Made by a program: the position numbers and the translations under genes | Notes under the pieces: generated by a model | Databases searched by the model: none | Told to the model about the DNA's origin: nothing | What the model saw: only the letters and a program-made list of their open reading frames with translations | Source of the DNA: Punctularia strigosozonata HHB-11173 SS5 | Lineage: Eukaryota > Basidiomycota > Agaricomycetes > Corticiales > Punctulariaceae | Length of the DNA stretch: 64,000 nt | NCBI RefSeq assembly: GCF_000264995.1 | Contig: NW_006767439.1 | Span: 1,326,818-1,390,817 of the forward strand | Direction of reading: 5' to 3' | Part shown: positions 44,121-56,197 of the stretch, piece after piece | Layout of the letters: the number at the start of each line of letters is the position of its first letter | Numbering within the stretch: position 1 is the first letter of the stretch

Positions 44121-45295
44121 ATTGTCCAGAGAAATAGTCGTTCGAGATCAACAGATCCAGGCCTGAATCCGGATCGAGGTGAAGAGGAAGCTGGAGCCTG
44201 CGGTGAGACAGGACAATAGCCTCTGAACAGGCCTACGGCTGTACCGGCGCTCGTTCGGCATGTTCGGCTGTCTTCAAGCTTTAGGTGGGCCCGAGCCAGC
44301 ATCCTACCTCCTACCGTGCGTCACGAGCCAATCCCGATACTCCGTTTCATGGCCTTTCAACTGCGCATGATACAAGGCGATCGTTTTGAGATCGTATACA
44401 CCGCCTCGTCTTCAATCTATCTCGCATATCTACATGCAATCGCACACATAGGCTAACTGTTCATCGCTGGAGAAGAATCGGACGTCACTTCGCCTCCTTC
44501 GATATCCATCTGCATCGACCAACTCGGGCCGTAAATGCACTGCCCCATGTGGCCTGGCGCGAATCTCGTCCAATTGTGCACTCATCAATCACGTCCCCGC
44601 ACCTTTGCTACAGAGGACTGTTATAGACGAACAGGCCGCTATCGAGCTTCCCAGACAAGGGCAGTTGCCCAATGAGCCTCGCCGAAGTACCCGGCACTGG
44701 GCAGATATAGTTACTCGCGCCAAGGAAGGGAGACGACTTGAGCGGCGAAGGGTGTCTCGCTCATCTTCTTATCGCAAATCCGCGCACAAGCCAACCACAC
44801 GAATCGGCTTCTTGAGCTCAGATTAAAGGTGCCTTGAGCTGGATTGACTGGTATCGAGGATCATATATAATAATTGACTCCGCGAGCGTCGTTCTTGTCT
44901 CCAGCAGAACCTTCATTGCAGAGCGGGCGCACACCTCTGGGCTATGCCTCCATTCATTACGCAAACACATCCAGAACTTCAATCCGATTTCCTCGATCAT
45001 TATGCTGTCAGAAGTCTCCACGCATATACAATTCATCGCGATTCTGACAGGACGAGCTACGCGACTGCACCAATGTATCAGGAAACAAAGCGCGCCTAGC
45101 GGCACGCAGACATCGATTTCGGGCCACGTAATGCCTGATATGGTTCGATTTCTGTCAAGAAGGTAAGGATCAATCGTGCTCCCAGCTCCAATCGCTTTTG
45201 ACGTCCGGGATGGGAAGAGACGCGTACTAATACTAGACGGAACAGCGCAACATGGATGTCCCGCATCTCTCCACCCTCGGATGTACCAGGTAGTC
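44121..45295. other. Intergenic stretch; no gene supported
   Basis: About 1.2 kb between RAM2 and the first small secreted protein gene. A 213-codon minus-strand frame (45459-44818) overlaps the start of that gene and has no recognisable domain. Promoters of both flanking genes must lie here. Confidence 0.4.
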
Positions 45296-46213
45296 ATGAA
45301 GTTCGCCACGGTCCTCCTCGCGCTCGCGCTCAGCTTTGGCCATGCCGCTGCCGTCGACGCGGGCGAACTGCGTACGTACCATTGCTCCATCCCCCCTCCC
45401 TGCTTCTGACTCAGTACTTTGTCTCGTGCAGCCACCAAGCGCCAAGCTTCGCCTTCCACCTACTTCACCGCCATCCGCGCGCTCAACCTCGACCTCAACA
45501 ACGCCCTGCTTGGCTACGTTGGTGCGGTGCTCAACCAGTACGGCCAGTACGGGATCACATGGGAGGCCATCGACGCGCTGCATGTTACTCTCCCGTCTAA
45601 TGCCACGTCCGTGCCGTTCGACATTGCTATGACGGTGCGTGGTTACCACTACCCTCAACTTCCTCCTCAATCTCAAAATACGGTGCGTTTGCTTAGGGCG
45701 CCTTCCCGACCCTCGGCGGCGCCGTCGGTCAATCCTCCGCCTCCAACGACCTCAACACCGGCTCCTACAACTATGCTTACTTGGCCGGAATTGGCGCCGT
45801 TCCCGCAGGGTCCGCTGTTGTCGATCAGCGCAGCTCTATCAACGCCACGGAAGGGCTCCTATCCTCAATCGAGAGCGCGTTGTGGACCGTCGACGCCAGC
45901 ACCGGCAATCTCACCGCGCATTGGGTCAATAGCAACGGCGGTGCGTCCTTCTGTGCCTTCGCACAACTTCCAGCATTGTCGTTCTTTCGGCTGATGTAAA
46001 CGCACCTCTCAAAGCGACACCCGTGACGCAGATCGTCTACTATCGCCGCGACAACGTCCTCTGCTTCACTGGAGATCCCGCAACCTTTGGAAGCGTATTT
46101 GGAGACTCTCCGCGTGTTGTAAGTGCACCGCATACTACAACTGTGCCATTATCACTCAACTTGTTGTCACGCATCAGCTGTTACAAGCTGTCCAGATCCC
46201 GACTGTCGTCTGA
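45296..46213 (+). CDS. Small secreted protein, Kex2-type family, member 1
   Basis: Five exons (45296-45371, 45432-45634, 45697-45940, 46015-46118, 46178-46213) encode about 220 residues. A signal peptide (MKFATVLLALALSFGHAAA) is followed by a short pro-region and LPTKRQAS, a Lys-Arg site for Kex2. The mature part has IRALNLDLNNALLGYVG, QYGITWEAIDAL, GSYNYAYLAG, ALWTVDAST, VTQIVYYRRDN and FGSVFGDSPRV, and ends LLQAVQIPTVV. These blocks recur in the two neighbours at 47493 and 50240. It has almost no cysteine, unlike many effector-like secreted proteins. The function is unknown; export and Kex2 processing are inferred. It lacks the NAERL motif present in the pro-regions of the other two. Confidence 0.75.
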
Positions 46214-47492
46214 GTATCGTCGGGAGATTGGACTGGTAGTAGACATGTAATTCCCTCGCTCCTAAACGCCATTCTTTTGCATGCCACCCAGATCGTCTAT
46301 CGTACATGTAGTAGGCAATCTTCGAGATAATACCCTTGGACGTAGTGTGGCTGTACGGGCGTTGATTGCACGCAACAATCGCACCGGATCCGGAGCAGCC
46401 TCAGTCTGGTTGGCTCTGACTACGACACGGTCCACTGCGCAATCTGCTTCAGTCGCTTATACGTAGCGCTGTTGCGAACAAGTCGAACTGAGCCGAACTT
46501 CTAGTCGGGAAAAAGAACATCAATTCAATTCAGTGGCACTGTAGGCACGCGCCGACGAACGGGTCGAATTGAGGAAAAACCGGGAATGGTATGCTCGACA
46601 TCTTTCGATATCTGCATACATCCTTATTCAGTACCATATCAGCTTACTTCGGTGATGGATCGTCGTAGGACTGTACTGGTTCGATCTGTACTACGGGAAG
46701 CTCGACGACGAATTTTCATCTCGTTTCACGATGGCGACTGCGGATGCTGCTCTCCCAAACGATGTACCGTCTTGAATCACGGCCGAAAAATATGCTTTGC
46801 GATACTCATCTCCAAGCGGTATTCATAAAGCTGCTGTAATCCTGGATAGGAGGAATATCGGTACCAAACTTGCCTCCTGTGCGTCTTCGAGCTCCTCGGT
46901 ACGCCTCGTTGTACTTCACGATGACAGCATTGATTGATCAGCGGTACAAGCCTACGGTTACTCTACTCATTCAGTTGCGCTCTATTCCCGGAACCTGAAA
47001 TAACACTGGTCTCCCCAACGAAGATGCACGAGAGCAGAATGTCCTCGTTGCGAGCAAGAAGACGATCGGACATGGTCACACGTCAATGCCCGTGTGTTTC
47101 CTGCTCTTGCCGATTCACGTCTGGAGATTGCGCATCTAAAGCCGGAGGCGCGCTGGCGGCGGGTAGCGGGCGCCCACCTCTAGGTTGCGGTGCTGTTATT
47201 GCGAACGTTCGTTTCAAGGAGAGGCCTGAATTGCATACGCACGTACGCAATCATCTGGTCTAGAATGCGAAGCGAAGATGCGAGCATGTATGGCACCAAA
47301 GGAAACCTGTTCGCAGTTTTCCGAAGACGCAATCCCCCATTCTCTGGCGATGCACTATCCAGACGGAGACGAGTCCGTCAGTGCAAGGACGGCCATCCCC
47401 GTTCTTCGCCAGTGGAGGAAAAGTACTAATACCGGACCGTTCATGAGGCTCAGAGACGTCGTGCCCCAACGAAACGCACACACTCGGTCGCA
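46214..47492. other. Intergenic stretch between two secreted protein genes
   Basis: About 1.3 kb with no coding frame I would defend. Near 46480-46560 there is some CAATTCAATT-type repetition and a GAGGAAAAACCGGG sequence resembling the MITE end at 37632, but I cannot find a second end. Confidence 0.4.
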
Positions 47493-48542
47493 ATGAAGTT
47501 CGCCCCGGTCCTCCTCGCACTCGCGCTCGGCCTTGGCCTCGCCAACGCCGCAGACACGGACACCGTCGCGTCTTCCTCCAAGCCCGAGTTCAATCCGCCG
47601 CGCGCGCTCCTCCACCCAGACCCTGCCCTCGCGGCTCGTGCCTCCCTCCCGAACACCAACGCGGAGCGTCTCGCGCGGGGCCTGCCGCTCAAGAAGCCCC
47701 GCCGGGCGTCGCCCACCCTCCGTAAGTCTTTTCTTGTCGCCTCTTCGCGTCGCGAAGTCAAAGCCTGACCTGCCGTTTGCTTTCGCAGAGGCAAAACGCC
47801 AGGCGCCCTCCGGCTCGCCGTTGACGTACAAGAGCGCGATCCGCGTCATCGACACTGGCAACGGCAATGTCGCGCTCGGCTACATTGGGTCGACGACCAA
47901 TGTGTTCGGGGAGTACGGTATCACCCCCGACGCCGCCAACGCCCTCGCCGTCACGCCCCCAGTCGGCAGCTCGGGGCCGTCCGCCATCGCGATCCCCGTA
48001 CGTCCTTTAACGTTCCCTCGCCTGTGTGCAGTTCGCTTACCTCCGCGCAGGGCTCCTTCCCCTTCCTCGGCGGTGTTCTCGGCTACGGCTCCACCTCGCC
48101 CGACTTCGCACTCGGTTCGTACAACTACGCCTACCTCGGCGGCGTGCACGCCGGGTCCAGCAACCAAACGAACTCGGTCAGCGCGGCGACCGGGTACCCG
48201 ACCTTAGGCCAGAGCGCGATCTGGACGTACGACACCGGCAGCGGCCTGCTCGCGGCGCACTGGACCAATACTGACGGCAGTGCGTGACATGACGCTACCC
48301 GCTTTCCCGCCGCCCCTCTGACACCCATCTTTCGTCGCAGGCACGCCCGCGACGCAGATCGTCTACTACATGCCCGACAATGTTATTGCCCTGACGGGCG
48401 ATTCGAGCGCCTTCGGCGATATCTTCGGCGACTCTTCTCGCATCGTGAGTCCCTTCCCCATCCTCGTCCGGCATGCATCGCCTAACGCATCTTTTCGGTT
48501 GCACAGACCCTCCAAGTCGTTCAGATCCCTACGAGCCTTTAG
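47493..48542 (+). CDS. Small secreted protein, Kex2-type family, member 2
   Basis: Five exons (47493-47721, 47790-47997, 48051-48279, 48341-48444, 48507-48542) encode about 268 residues. The signal peptide MKFAPVLLALALGLGLANA is nearly the same as in member 1. The pro-region is longer and contains TNAERLARGLPLKKPRR, then LQAKRQAPS with a Lys-Arg site. The mature part shares VALGYIGSTTNVFGEYGIT, GSYNYAYLGG, SAIWTYDTGSG, ATQIVYYMPDN, FGDIFGDSSRI and the ending LQVVQIPTSL. Intron positions match member 1. The function is unknown; conserved aromatic and Gly/Tyr motifs suggest a beta-rich fold. Confidence 0.78.
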
Positions 48543-49115
48543 ATCTCCGCCATCAACGTCCGGACGCAACTCGACGGGCCGATGGTTGGACACAAAAGGA
48601 CGTTTTTCACATTCATTCTTCATACTTCCCATCTCAGCGCAGAAAGCGGCAGAATCTCACGCCTCCCGTTCCCTGCGCCCGTTCCACCCTTCCTTCTCCT
48701 TCCTATTGATCGCGCACTCCTTAGAACGTCTCACGGCTTGGTTCGCGCATGCATGTATCGTCCCTGCGTTCTTTGCGTAACGAGCGCAGCATGCTACTAT
48801 ATCTGGCTGTGATAGAACGTGTTGCATGGATTATGCAAAACGTTGTCCTGATCGTAATTCCCGAGAGATGGACAGAGCGGGGAGATGTCAATGGGTGGTC
48901 GAAGCATGATCTGGCACTGCATGCAAGCCCATGTACCATGGGCTCAACTTTCAGCCTTGATCTCGGCTTGTGCACAGCGAAATCACTCCTAGAAAGTGAT
49001 GATCTCTTTCGTGACACTCGCAACAGCGGTTGCAGAAAGAGAGCAGCGTGTTCGACTGATCGTGAGCGTGAGCGAACAGCAATCCGGGTAACAATTGACA
49101 CTCTAGAGGTCATCG
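48543..49115. other. Convergent intergenic region between family members 2 and 3
   Basis: About 570 bp tail to tail. No further gene or repeat recognised. Confidence 0.4.
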
Positions 49116-50240
49116 TCAACTCTCGACGAGCTGCAGTGCCTATGGCAGAACAGAATGGCGTCAGTCGAGTTCGGGCAAGAAAGTCACAGGAAATCAGGAA
49201 AAGGTAAACTCACCACGCGGGGCGACGTGCCGATGGCGTCTACGAAAGCGGCTACGTCTCCCGTGAACGCAATCGCGTTATCTTCCGCCTCGTACACAAT
49301 CTCCGTTGCGGGTGCACCTGTGGGTGTGGTGACGTCAGCTCACCGTCCGCAATCCGAAACGGAAGGGAATGAAGGAACGGAGTGAAGAAAGACGAAGGAG
49401 CGGGTACGCACTTCCGTCTGTATTCGTCCATTGGGCAGAGAACAGACACGTATCGAGGTCGTACGTCCAGATGGCGCTTTCTGAATACCTGAGGTAACCG
49501 GTCCTGACCGTGAACGAGCTTAGCTCAGCGACCGCCGGCGTGCTGGAAGATGTGTCGTCGACGACGCCGTTCAGGTATGCGTAATTGTACGAGCCGACCG
49601 CAAGATCGTCGTCCGTGCTGCTGTAACCGACCGTCGCACCTAGATACGGGTACGTGCCCTGTGACTGCGAGAAAAACACAGAATGAGATCGGTTGTGGGT
49701 CAAGATGGAGGGAGACGGAGGAGGACGTACGGGGGTAGAGATTTCGAAGGGCTGAGTGGGGTCTGCGGTGGTGAATGAGACTAAAAGCGCGTCCTCGACG
49801 TCGGCCACGATACCGTACTCTCCCCATTCGTTCAACGTGCCGCCGACGTAGCCGAGTACGGAACCCGCGTCGTCGAGGTTCAGAACGCGAAGGGCGCCCG
49901 AGTATGTCACCGGTATGCTCGACGGCGTGGCTCGCTTCGGGACTGGCCCTAGAAATGCCAACAAAATGACAAAAAGGCCAGCATGTTAGGAGCAGCGAGA
50001 TGAAGGCAGGGAAAACCAACCATTAGATGACGACGTGCGCCAGCGAGGTTTCTTGAGAGGGAGTCCGAGGCGGAGACGCTCGGCGTTGTTGCAAGGAAGC
50101 GGATCTGGTAGCTGCAGGGGGGACTTCGGTAGCTCCGGCGCGAGTCCACGGCGGGCGGAGTCAGACGAACGCGTCGGCGCGAGAGCACGCGCGAATGCGG
50201 GTACAAACAGCATGACTGAAAGAGCGGCGAGAAGATGCAT
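49116..50240 (-). CDS. Small secreted protein, Kex2-type family, member 3
   Basis: The minus-strand ATG at 50240 opens a signal peptide (MHLLAALSVMLFVPAFARA). Exon 1 ends at 50021 after NNAERLRLGLPLKKPRW, the same motif as in member 2. Exon 2 starts at 49948 with GPVPKRATPS, a Lys-Arg site. The mature part carries LRVLNLDDAGSVLGYVG, EWGEYGIVADVEDAL, VGSYNYAYLNG, SAIWTYDLDT, ATEIVYEAEDN and GTSPRV, and a last exon encoding ALQLVES. Intron positions match members 1 and 2. The product is probably exported and cut by Kex2; what the mature protein does is unknown. It is convergent with member 2. Confidence 0.75.
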
Positions 50241-51119
50241 GGTGCGACTGCGGGATGCATGTAGGAAATCTGGCGGGTAATCTTAGATTATGATAGAAGT
50301 TGCGTGAATGGACGTGTTTGAGGGACAGCTAAGATCGACCCATGGTGGTGAAACCGTCGGTCGGTCGATGAAGCAGATGGTAAGGGTGTTTCTTCATGAA
50401 GTGAGTTCATGGCGCGGTATGTTTCACCGGGCACATATGGAGGGCTTGTATGGTCATGCTGGCGCCGGACGGTGAAGTGAAGGTCGAAAGCTTCCGCCCG
50501 GCACAGTAGGTGGGACCATACAGCGGGACATTATGTGTGAAAACGGTGGCCAACGTGAATGTCTTTGACGATCCCCTAACGACAAAACAAGCGTTGCTAT
50601 TTCACAGCGTTATCGGTGGTTCGGTCGATCCCGCGAATTAGCCCGAACACTGTCTCTGACCCACTAGCCAGCACGCAAGGTCTCACCATCTTGTCCGTGT
50701 AGAGAGATTGCAACATGTTTGCTTACCGAAGTGCATAAACCTCGAAGCTCGGTATTCGTACATGTACAGTCAAATGCCGCGCCAGTCCGGATCAAGATGA
50801 ATTAGACGCAGTTCGCGACGATCTCGACGGAAATGCCGGATAAGTCGGTTTAACAAGACGGCGCACTCTACCCCGACGTTAAACATTATATCGATCCGCT
50901 GTTGGCCAGAAGTAGCCGCGAAGCCAGAAAGCTTGGATTACACAATGATCCTAACTTGCCCCGTTCGCCATCGTTGCACCTACCGGGTTCATATACAGTA
51001 ACATTTCACCTGTATCAGGCCAGGTGCGCCACCTTCCGACCCTCCTTACAAGACTACGAATGCACCGGAGACCATGTTTGTTCTCCGATCTCTACCGTGT
51101 CATCATCCTCCATGATAGC
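50241..51119. other. Intergenic stretch between secreted protein 3 and the CHAT gene
   Basis: About 880 bp without a supported gene. It contains the promoter of the minus-strand gene ending upstream and the terminator of the CHAT gene. Confidence 0.4.
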
Positions 51120-54100
51120 TCAGATTCCGAGATGAATATAAGGCGCCCATCGACTCGGCTCAGGGTGCACGAGTCTGAGCTTCAGGACTGCCTCGTCAAG
51201 GGCATATGCGATGTCGTCGGGATTGAGGTACTCCGCATCGCGGCTAAAGAGGTCCTCGTACACGGATTTGGCGATGAGCGGCCCATCCACGTCCTCCATT
51301 GACCTAGGTCAGAGGCATGTGAGCGAGATGCAAGACAGAGCACTATCCTTGATGCTGACCAGAGCGTAGCGATCACAGTCTTGAATCCGGCAAACAGCAA
51401 AGTTGCGGCAAGGTGGACGACTTGGTCCGGCTGATCCTGTGATGTGCTCGTTATATGGTGCTTATTAGACTCGGATCGTGAACTTACCTTGTCTCCTTTC
51501 GCGGTTTCGCAGGCGCTCAGAAACGCCATGAACGCACACGAAAGAGGTGTTTGCATCAACCTTTCTATTGTGAGCGTCTCGTCTTGCATCACGAATCCGC
51601 TTTTCAGAGCATTCTCCGGATCCTGGTAGGCATGGCACGCAAGGTGCAAGATTGTCGCCTTAGGTAAGTTCTTCAGTAGCCTTTCAGCAGTGATCCCGTT
51701 TTCATGTTTCCCGAGAGTGCAATTAGCAGGGATGACGGGTATCTCCATGCCTGCGGGTAGGATTTCGCTGACAATAGAGACTTCCTCGCGACTAAAGAGG
51801 AGGTCATGCCACTGCGATGTGTTTGGCTGGGGAACCGCAGCCAGTAAAGCAAGTATATCGCTCTTCTTCGGTGGCTCACAAGCTTCTCTGGCACTGATCA
51901 GATATCCCAGGGTTGGCGTATATGAGGATACGATGTAATTCGTGGCCCAATCGCCGTCGGCACCTGCAGCATGGATCGGAAGATGCACGAAGTTTCCGGT
52001 GGGACACCACCATACACGAGGGCGGCCTCGACCGGTAGCAGGCTATTCAAGGAAGAGGTCAGTAACGAGATTAGAAGCGGGAAAATAGAGCGTGCCTTCA
52101 GTTGCAACGAGTTGAAAACTGGGAGAACCACATCGAACCACAAGCGACGTAGAATCTCCTCAGATCTGGTATGCTTCAACTTGTGGGGGCTTGCTACTTT
52201 CAACATCTTGAGGCGATACCTTAGTGCTGTTCTAGTCTGTGTCATTTCTGAATTCCATGTAGCACTCGATTCCACAAGCCACGCCTGCGTAACCTGCTTG
52301 AGAGGTATGCCCATAACATCGCCAGAGGAGTTGATGACTACCGCATGACAGCCTAGCGCGCTGGAAACAAGTACAACGACCGGTCCTTCCTTCGCCGCTG
52401 TAGCCAGTTTCGCATATTCATCGGGAAGAAGAAAGCGTTCCATTCCGGGATATCTGCGTATCGTCTCCAGGAGTGCGTTGAACTGTTCGCTTTGCTTCCT
52501 CCTCCGCGTGACCTCCGATTCCACCGCTCGTGGGTCCTTTGCCGCAGGATCGGTGCGTTCTAGCTGTCTGGCGAGAAGCAGCAGCTGACTGCGATTCTTC
52601 TCCGGTACGGCATCGAATGGCGAGCGGAGGCGTAAGGTATGAGTCCAAAATATCGCGCGCCCTTGCTCGAGGATTTCAAGGGCCATTTCGGGCATCGATA
52701 TATTCAGGGCATGGGATGCACCTGTGACTGCTACGCTCTGCCCAATTCCGAGGGACACGAGCCTGGATCGCAGATGAAGTCCCAAGAACGCCACACGGGG
52801 AAGCAGCCTAACCACACTGCCGTATATGTGCAGAAGCTGCAACTGAGTATCCTGATCAGCCGCAAAGATATCCTTATGATGAGCTTGAATTAGGTTAAGA
52901 ATCTCTGTTGCACCTTGAATGCGCGATCGTATATCCCTGTGGTTATCCGACAAGGCATCATGGAGGTATGACAGGGTCATGGAGAAGCTTCGGTACGTAG
53001 TACCATGTTCGACGTACACCTTGGCGGCGGTGATGAGAGACTTATAACGGCCTCGCCGTCCTGAAGGCGCAGCATCCAGCATGATTTGCGTGTACCTCAG
53101 TGCGTGAGTCGCATCATCTGGGTCCCGGGTATGGAAGAATCTGCTTCGGTGGCTGTCAACGATTATGCGCAGACATTCCGATCCAGATCCCCTTTGCGAC
53201 ACCGTGCATATTATTGGCGTGAGTGTCTCGATAGCTTTATTGATATCTGAGATGTCGTTGGTTCCATTTCCGCGCAGAAGCAGGGCTTGAGCCATACATT
53301 GCACTGCGTCGGTTGCCGTTAAGTGATTGGAGTCGGGAAGGACAATGTCCAGGACACTCTGCGCAAGAGTCACGGCTTGGTCTAGATCCGACGTCTCCTG
53401 AGTTCTCTCGTATCTTGTGCATAGATACGAAGCTTTAGCTAGTGCGACTTGAGGATAACTTGCATAGGTTGGCGATATAAGAGTCATGGCGCGATCAATG
53501 CAATCGATGGTTTCGTTCAAGTCTTCGATATTGCCCACCTCGGAAAAACTGAACATGAGATTTTCCGCCAAGTTCAGTGCGATATTTTCACCAATGCGAT
53601 AGTTTTGCGGTACAAGAGATGCCTGACGAGAGACATAGATCGCTTCGTCAAGAAAATCTAGATCGCCATTCCAGGCATACTGTTGGCGCAGTGTCGTAGA
53701 GAGACTGCTTAGAGCCGACCAGTATCCGATGGATGTGCGCGGTGAAAATCTCAAAACCTCCCTGCGTAGCTTGATCGGCTCTTGAAAATCATTTCCATCC
53801 GTAGGATACAGCTCTTGACGCAGAGAAAGCAAGTCTGCTAGCGAGTCTGAAAATAATATGGAGGAATATGTCGGAACACTGTAAGGAGAGTGAACTTCCA
53901 AAGCACGCCGTCCCATTCCAATAGCTTGATCGAGATCCTCTCTGGAGCTGTGATAATTCAATCTCTTCCTGAGCAAGAATAGCATATCATGGACGATCTT
54001 TGGCATGTCAACGTGTTTTTCCGGGCAGTGATTTAGGGCTTCCGTTTTGATACCAAGAGCTTTCTCGAGAACATTTGGATCGTGTACAGTCTGGAACTTT

Positions 54101-55023
54101 CGGACCAGGTAAATGCCTAGGTATCGAAGATGCCTATGTTTTGTGTGAGACTGGGAGGGCAGAAGCTCCGTGAGTGCGTGAGTTTGCTGGAGGATAGCGT
54201 CGTCAAGAAGTGCCGCAGATCCTGTGATCTCAAATAAACGAAGCAGAACCCATCCGAGGCCACGAAGCGCAGTTGCCTTCAAAGGATGAGAATTGGGGCA
54301 TATTGGAATGATTCCACGATAAAACGACTCTGCCATTGTCACTTCTTCGTGTTCGGAGGTATAATCCGCATGAGACATCAATATGCTGGCAGACAATATC
54401 GCCACTGTGGGGCATACAAGTCTCTTGCCGCTGCAAAGTACACAAGCGTCTTGAGCGTACTTCACTGCATAATTGAGATCATCGATATGGTTCCTATAGA
54501 GATAGCGTTCCTGATATATCTGTGCCAAGTGAACGAGAATATGAATTCTTCTTGCATCTACACCGAAGCATGATGGAAGCTGTTTGATGGGAGGGTAGAC
54601 AAGAGGAGACAAGTGGTGAAGGTGATCATCTTCTGCAAGAAGAGCCGTGTAAGTCTGGATGGATTGATCGGCGGCATCGAGGTCGCTTTTCTGACAGAAT
54701 TCCTCGTGCAGATGTAAGGCCTTTGCGAAGTCGCCTGTGGGTTCCGGCGGTGGAACTAATATTCATGAGTGTACAGAGAGATCATCCGAAGAAATGCAAT
54801 AACAGATATACCTGCAACGCATTCGCAGATGCGTGGGGAGCATCTGGCAGATAACAATTCGCTTTGTATGCAGACAAACTTCCTGAATTCCGGCATCTGA
54901 ACTACGGATGCTATATCCAATGAACGGTTAGGTGAGCATATAGAAATGCGCGGAGATAGAGGACATACAATCAGAAAGATCATTTTTAACGGAGCCAATG
55001 TATTCCCTGTTGGACTCGGACAT
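51120..55023 (-). CDS. TPR-CHAT protein (caspase-like peptidase domain)
   Basis: The minus strand holds a long N-terminal region of TPR-like repeats (54612-52700; units such as RIHILVHLAQIYQERYL and LDQAIGMGRRALEVHS). A CHAT domain follows: GPVVVLVSSALGCHAVVIN, WWCPTGNFVHLPIHAAG, HLACHAYQDPENALKSGF with the catalytic His, FLSACETAKGDK with the catalytic Cys, VVHLAATLLFAGFKTVIATLW, and the end RWAPYIHLGI. Total length is about 1,000 residues or more. CHAT domains are caspase/separase-fold cysteine peptidases, often tied to immunity and cell death; fungal substrates are unknown. A small first exon (MSESNREYIGSV, ATG at 55023) is a guess; the 5' exons are uncertain, while the rest is well supported. 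Confidence 0.82.
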
Positions 55024-56197
55024 CCTGAAGACAACGGGGGCAGCAACAGGTATCATCTGATGTCTCGCGACGACATATATATGCAGTTCTGGTAATAACA
55101 GCGTACGACTGCGGAGAAGATGTTGGTCCTCTTGCGCATTCGCACGAGATCAGCTATGCAGCAACGTTACATCAATAGAGCCCACATCTAAGTATATCGA
55201 TTGAATCATGTATTTCTGCACGTCAGTCATAGGGCCGGCGGCAACCACGGCTGCTCCTGGCTACGTCTGAACTACGTCAAGTGCAGCACAGGAGGACTAT
55301 GAATTGCGCAGGCAATGCGGGTAGTCTTGGTAACGCAACTCCAATTTCATTCTGTACAGCCTTGGGGAAGCATTATTCGGATACTGCAATGTCTGCGAGC
55401 TATTCATTTGACACCTCGTCTACGCTGTGCGAGTGATAGAGCCTTAAAGAGGATCTTCCATCTCACGAGGCCGCGTTATGACTCACGATTCACCTCCATG
55501 GGCGCACATAAACCGCAACTGGGTCGTGCGTAACTCTGTATACGTACGAGCTTCATCATGATCAAGTTGAGCCTCAAGTCACGAATTATTCCGAAGGCGG
55601 GAAGGTGGTCACTTCGAATCCGGCTGTCCATCAAGGTTTCAGAACCCTGTTCAAGAGATGTAGATCATGTATTTCTGCACGTCAGTCATAGGGCCGCCGG
55701 CAAGCTGCTCCTGGTCACTTCGGATCCGGCTGTCCATCAAGGTTTCAGGACCCTGTTCAAGAGATGTAGATGCGGATGAGACGGATATCTTATAGGACCC
55801 TAATCACTATTTCTGATAAACCGATCTCGCCAAGTGTTGCGAGGCTAAGTTTGGGATGTTATAGTTAGAGCTCGGCGGATCGATGAAGGTCACGCACTAC
55901 CTGCAATTCCAGATGCGGTGAGCAATTGTGGTATCTACACGATGCATTGCAGTGGATGGATTGGCGGGGAAATTGCCTTTCGGTAAGTGAGGCTCGAGAG
56001 GGAGGTATCGGTGCAGAATCCGTCCATGCTCACGGTCAAATATTACCAAAGGCGGAAATGTTTGGGACAAAATTCCAGCCCATGACGCATGGTCTTGACG
56101 CCCCAATCCAACGTGCGCTTCACGACTTCCGTCTTCTCCTTTATCCTCGGTGCCTGGCTCCCCGCAACTTCGTTGCTCACTGTTGACGGCCTTCACT
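55024..56197. other. Intergenic stretch with shuffled short repeats
   Basis: No gene is supported. Two kinds of direct repeat occur here (see the repeat entry at 55205). The 3' end must hold the promoter of the carrier gene. Confidence 0.4.
55205..55772. repeat. Interleaved direct repeats
   Basis: One unit of about 51-57 bp, starting ATCATGTATTTCTGCACG, occurs at 55205-55261 and 55663-55713. A second unit of about 62 bp, starting GTCACTTCG.ATCCGGC, occurs at 55604-55665 and 55711-55772, on both sides of the second copy of the first unit. Copies differ by only a few bases, so the duplications are fairly recent. Confidence 0.75.

Noticed and set aside
46530-46590. Possible second copy of the MITE at 37632 (GAGGAAAAACCGGG)
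   Set aside because: Only one end is similar, no matching inverted end or target duplication could be found.
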